DNA of 7,326 nucleotides, from assembly GCA_003151875.1 (NCBI GenBank), contig PLYW01000262.1, forward strand, positions 1,619-8,944, given 5' to 3'. Of this stretch, positions 5,012 to 7,326 are shown in pieces. The position numbers and the translations under genes were made by a program. This DNA is from Acidobacteriaceae bacterium (lineage in GTDB: Bacteria; Acidobacteriota; Terriglobia; Terriglobales; Acidobacteriaceae). Below the pieces are notes generated by a model that searched no databases, was not told the DNA's origin, and saw only the letters and a list, made by a program, of their open reading frames with translations. Numbering within the stretch: the stretch's first letter is position 1; each line of letters starts with the position of its first letter.

Positions 5012-7063
5012 ATGAAGAATAACCTTCACGCCCTGTGGCAGCTCTTCTTCGGCGACAGCGCTCGCGCCTTCGGTTCGGCAAGCGTCATCTTACTTGTGCT
5101 GCTGGCCGTAGCGCCCGCCAAAAACTACTTCAGCGAGTGGCGTCATTATCAGAAGCAATACTTACATCTCATCCGCGGACGCGCCGATGCAGTCACCCTC
5201 GAACGTCACTTCCAGGGCGGCATCCAGCAGATCTGGATTCCCGAGCAGCAGGTGACGGACCGTTGCACCACCTGCCATCTCGGGATGAAAGAAGCCAGCC
5301 TTGCGGATGTCAATTCAGTCGCGTTTCGCGAGCACCCGGTAATTCCGCACAAATTGACGGAGTTCGGCTGCACGACTTGCCATCGCGGACAGGGCGCTGC
5401 GACCACGGTAGAGGAGGCGCATAGCGCCACGGAACAATGGGAGCAGCCGCTGCTGCCCGCCAAGTACATCGAGGCCGGCTGCGGGCAGTGCCATCTGGAA
5501 AATCAAACTGGAACTCCGTTTCTCAACCAGGGACGGCAACTCATCGTCAGCTACGGCTGCACCCACTGCCACACTATCAAGCAGGGGGACGGGATTTACC
5601 TCACTCCAGACGATGATCCGCCCTCACTGAAGCACATCGCCGACAAGACCACGCGCGAGTGGGTCTATGCCTGGATCAAAGATCCTCAAGCCTATGCCGG
5701 CACGGCAACCATGCCGAACTACCACTTGAACGATGACGATGCCCGCGACGTCTCAGCCTTCATCCTTGCGCAGAGTACGCCGCTCGAACCGCCACTCCAG
5801 CCGCTGAAGGCTGACACCAAGGCACCCGCCGATCCCGCCGCAGGCACGTCGCTCTACGGCCAATCCTTTTGCGCTTCGTGCCATGCCATGCAGAACGCCG
5901 CCGGCATGATGGTCGGAGGTAATGTCGGGCCTGAGCTGACGGGCATCGGCACGAAAGCGAAACCGGAGTGGCTGCAGGATTGGGTGGGCAACCCCAGTCA
6001 CTACGATCCAGGCACGATGATGCCGCACTACCGCTTCGACGCTCAGCAAGTGGTCACGCTGACCGGATTTCTGGAGTCCAAGACGGAGCCCGACTTCATT
6101 GCCAACGTGCATCTGGATCCGGCGACACCGGAGCAGATCGAACACGGCAAACGGCTGGTCGTGGAGAATGGCTGCGCCAGTTGCCACGACATCAACGGCA
6201 TCAAGAAGCCCGAAAACTTTGCGCCCGAGTTGAGCCGCATCGGCAGCAAACCGCTCAACCAACTGATTTTCGTCGAAGGCGTCGAGCACAGCCTGCCTGG
6301 CTATGTGGCTGGGAAGGTGCGCAATCCGCGGGCCTTCGGGCCGTCGCTGAAAATGCCGCAGTTCAAGTTCACACCGCAGCAGATTGATGCGGTCACCACT
6401 GCACTGCTGGCGCTGACCGATCGCGCGCAGAGCCAGCCACCCACCATGCGGATTGCCTCGGTGCAGCAGACCAGGTATCAGCCGGCGGGAAATGCCGGGC
6501 AGCTCATGCGCGACCTGCGCTGCTTCACCTGTCACATGATCAACGGACACGGTGGCGACATGGCTCCCGACCTCACCTGGGAAGGGACCGCAGTGCAGCG
6601 TGAGTGGCTGACGCAATTTCTGAAGAACCCGGAAACGCTGCGGCCCGCGCTGATCCGGCGCATGCCCAAGTTCAACCTCACCGACGCGGAGATCAACACT
6701 CTGGCTGATTACATGATGACCGTGTACCAAACGCCGGAATTCGATCGCGATTCGCTGCCGGTGTCGCAGTTCAATCCCGCGCAGGTGGAACAGGGACGGC
6801 AGCTTTTCTATTCCAAATTTGCCTGCCAGTCTTGCCACATCGCCGATTACAAGAACGACAAAGGCTACATTGGCCCGGCGCTGGCTGCGACTGGCAAGCG
6901 GTTCAACGCAGCGTGGGTTTATCACTGGCTGAAGGACCCCCAGGCGCTACGTCCGGGCACCATCGAGCCCAACCAGCACATGACCGACGACGACGCACGC
7001 TCGTTGACGGCGTTCCTGATGTCGCTCAAGTCGGGCGGCGCGCAGGAGGCGACGAAGAAATGA
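5012..7063 (+). CDS. Membrane-anchored octaheme c-type cytochrome
   Basis: Protein of 683 residues with one N-terminal membrane segment (about 22-36, SASVILLVLLAVA) and a large periplasmic part. Eight CxxCH motifs are at residues 85, 120, 157, 183, 287, 388, 504 and 605. The first three lie in a compact multiheme module (85-161); His108, His113 and His137 there are candidate distal ligands. Residues 174-672 form five tandem monoheme cytochrome c domains, each with CxxCH, a W/F-x3-W/F-x3-P-like segment (for example EWVYAWIKDP) and a terminal MPxYxL-D/T-like segment. The probable axial Met is 234, 336 or 337, 448 and 551 in the first four domains; the fifth has Glu652. It probably takes the place of cytochrome c1/f, accepting electrons from Rieske and passing them to periplasmic acceptors or an oxidase. 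It starts 6 bases after the subunit IV stop, with GGAGG at 4995-4999, a rather long 12-base spacing. Confidence 0.92.
   Translation: MKNNLHALWQLFFGDSARAFGSASVILLVLLAVAPAKNYFSEWRHYQKQYLHLIRGRADAVTLERHFQGGIQQIWIPEQQVTDRCTTCHLGMKEASLADVNSVAFREHPVIPHKLTEFGCTTCHRGQGAATTVEEAHSATEQWEQPLLPAKYIEAGCGQCHLENQTGTPFLNQGRQLIVSYGCTHCHTIKQGDGIYLTPDDDPPSLKHIADKTTREWVYAWIKDPQAYAGTATMPNYHLNDDDARDVSAFILAQSTPLEPPLQPLKADTKAPADPAAGTSLYGQSFCASCHAMQNAAGMMVGGNVGPELTGIGTKAKPEWLQDWVGNPSHYDPGTMMPHYRFDAQQVVTLTGFLESKTEPDFIANVHLDPATPEQIEHGKRLVVENGCASCHDINGIKKPENFAPELSRIGSKPLNQLIFVEGVEHSLPGYVAGKVRNPRAFGPSLKMPQFKFTPQQIDAVTTALLALTDRAQSQPPTMRIASVQQTRYQPAGNAGQLMRDLRCFTCHMINGHGGDMAPDLTWEGTAVQREWLTQFLKNPETLRPALIRRMPKFNLTDAEINTLADYMMTVYQTPEFDRDSLPVSQFNPAQVEQGRQLFYSKFACQSCHIADYKNDKGYIGPALAATGKRFNAAWVYHWLKDPQALRPGTIEPNQHMTDDDARSLTAFLMSLKSGGAQEATKK
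5531..7027 (+). repeat. Five tandem monoheme cytochrome c domains within the octaheme protein
   Basis: The protein repeats one domain plan at residues about 174-254, 278-355, 376-467, 494-571 and 592-672. Each repeat begins with a G-x-x-L-type helix before the CxxCH (GRQLIVSYGC, GKRLVVENGC, GQLMRDLRC, GRQLFYSKFAC) and ends with a helix starting at an acidic or polar cluster and running to an Ala-Phe-Leu-like end (DDDARDVSAFI, DDDARSLTAFL, QQIDAVTTALL). The first and fifth repeats are most alike (KDPQAY/KDPQAL, NDDDAR/TDDDAR), suggesting duplication within the gene. The third repeat has an insert before its KVRNPRAF segment. Confidence 0.8.
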
Positions 7064-7326
7064 AGCCTGTACTCATCGCTGTTTGTGCAGTCACGCTGCT
7101 GACGGCTGGATGCTCGCGCAAGGGCAACCAGCCTGCGCCGCTGCAATCCACCGCCGCCGGAACGGCGATCGTCGAGTCCAGCGGCGGCAAGCAGATTGGT
7201 TATGCCGGAATGCTGCTCGATCAACCAGTCGTGGTGCAGGTGAACGACGCCTCGGGAAATGCTGTCGCCGGTGCGGCAGTGTATTTCAGCGGGCCATCCG
7301 GCGTAAGCTTTACGCCCCCCGCAGCG
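7060..7326 (+). CDS. Lipoprotein with Ig-like beta domain, N-terminal fragment
   Basis: The frame opens at ATG 7060, overlapping the cytochrome stop by ATGA, and runs off the window after 89 codons. Residues 1-17 are a hydrophobic signal with the lipobox LTAGC; Cys18 would be lipidated after cleavage. A Ser/Gln/Pro/Ala linker follows. From about residue 50 the sequence (QPVVVQVNDASGNAVAGAAVYFSG) looks like a bacterial Ig-like (Big_1-type) beta-sandwich, with the typical V-D/N-x-x-G-x-x-V-x-G-x-x-V pattern. AGGAGG at 7044-7049 gives a ribosome site 10 bases upstream. It is likely the last or next member of the bc-type operon. Its role is unknown: it might anchor or scaffold the cytochrome at the membrane, or bind an extracellular partner. 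The subcellular side (inner or outer membrane) cannot be decided; Ser at +2 is compatible with outer-membrane sorting in Lol-containing bacteria. Confidence 0.75.
   Translation, partial: MKPVLIAVCAVTLLTAGCSRKGNQPAPLQSTAAGTAIVESSGGKQIGYAGMLLDQPVVVQVNDASGNAVAGAAVYFSGPSGVSFTPPAA

Noticed and set aside
5753..6925. Long open frame of 390 codons on the - strand
   Set aside because: It lies wholly antisense to the octaheme cytochrome, whose heme motifs and domain repeats prove the + frame. The antisense protein shows no recognisable domain and its openness follows from GC-rich codon bias.

Overview
The window is a stretch of high-GC bacterial DNA (about 60% by eye), coding almost entirely on the + strand. 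Its core is a compact operon for a non-canonical Rieske/cytochrome b (bc-type) respiratory complex. The gene order is GltD-like FAD/Fe-S oxidoreductase, Rieske protein, cytochrome b6-like protein, subunit IV-like protein, octaheme cytochrome c. This order, the split cytochrome b, the menaquinone-type Qo motif, and the plastocyanin-like and Ig-like accessory proteins recall Acidobacteriota, with Planctomycetota or deltaproteobacterial lineages as alternatives. The taxonomic call is an inference from gene style, not from a marker gene.

Layout. 1-366: C-terminal end of a probable outer-membrane beta-barrel protein. 404-979: secreted type-1 copper (cupredoxin) protein with a C-terminal carboxypeptidase-regulatory-like beta domain. 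985-1013: strong hairpin separating this block from the next. 1054-3036: soluble flavoprotein with N-terminal and C-terminal iron-sulfur modules. 3052-3546: Tat-exported Rieske protein. 3549-4304: four-helix cytochrome b6-like subunit. 4301-5005: enlarged subunit IV-like protein. 5012-7063: membrane-anchored cytochrome c with eight CxxCH motifs. 7060 to the window end: start of a lipoprotein with an Ig-like domain. No stretch longer than 300 bases lacks a gene, and I saw no tRNA, rRNA, CRISPR or mobile element.

How the genes work together. From 1054 onward genes are separated by 2 to 15 bases or overlap by 4 bases (ATGA), so they are probably co-transcribed and translationally coupled. Quinol (probably menaquinol) would be oxidised at the Qo site formed by the b6-like and subunit IV-like proteins. 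One electron would go through the Rieske cluster to the octaheme cytochrome, which replaces cytochrome c1/f. The other would cross the membrane through hemes bL and bH. The flavoprotein has no export signal, so it should sit on the cytoplasmic face. There it could connect NAD(P)(H) or ferredoxin-level electrons to the inner side of the complex, a bifurcating or confurcating arrangement similar to proposals for anammox Rieske/b complexes. The upstream cupredoxin could be a soluble periplasmic partner.

Most notable details: the Qo motif reads APWY instead of PEWY; the heme-ligand spacing is b6-type but the heme c(i) cysteine is absent; the fifth tandem cytochrome c domain has Glu where the other four have the likely axial Met; and an EAxRCLxC-like motif lies near the C-terminus of the flavoprotein.
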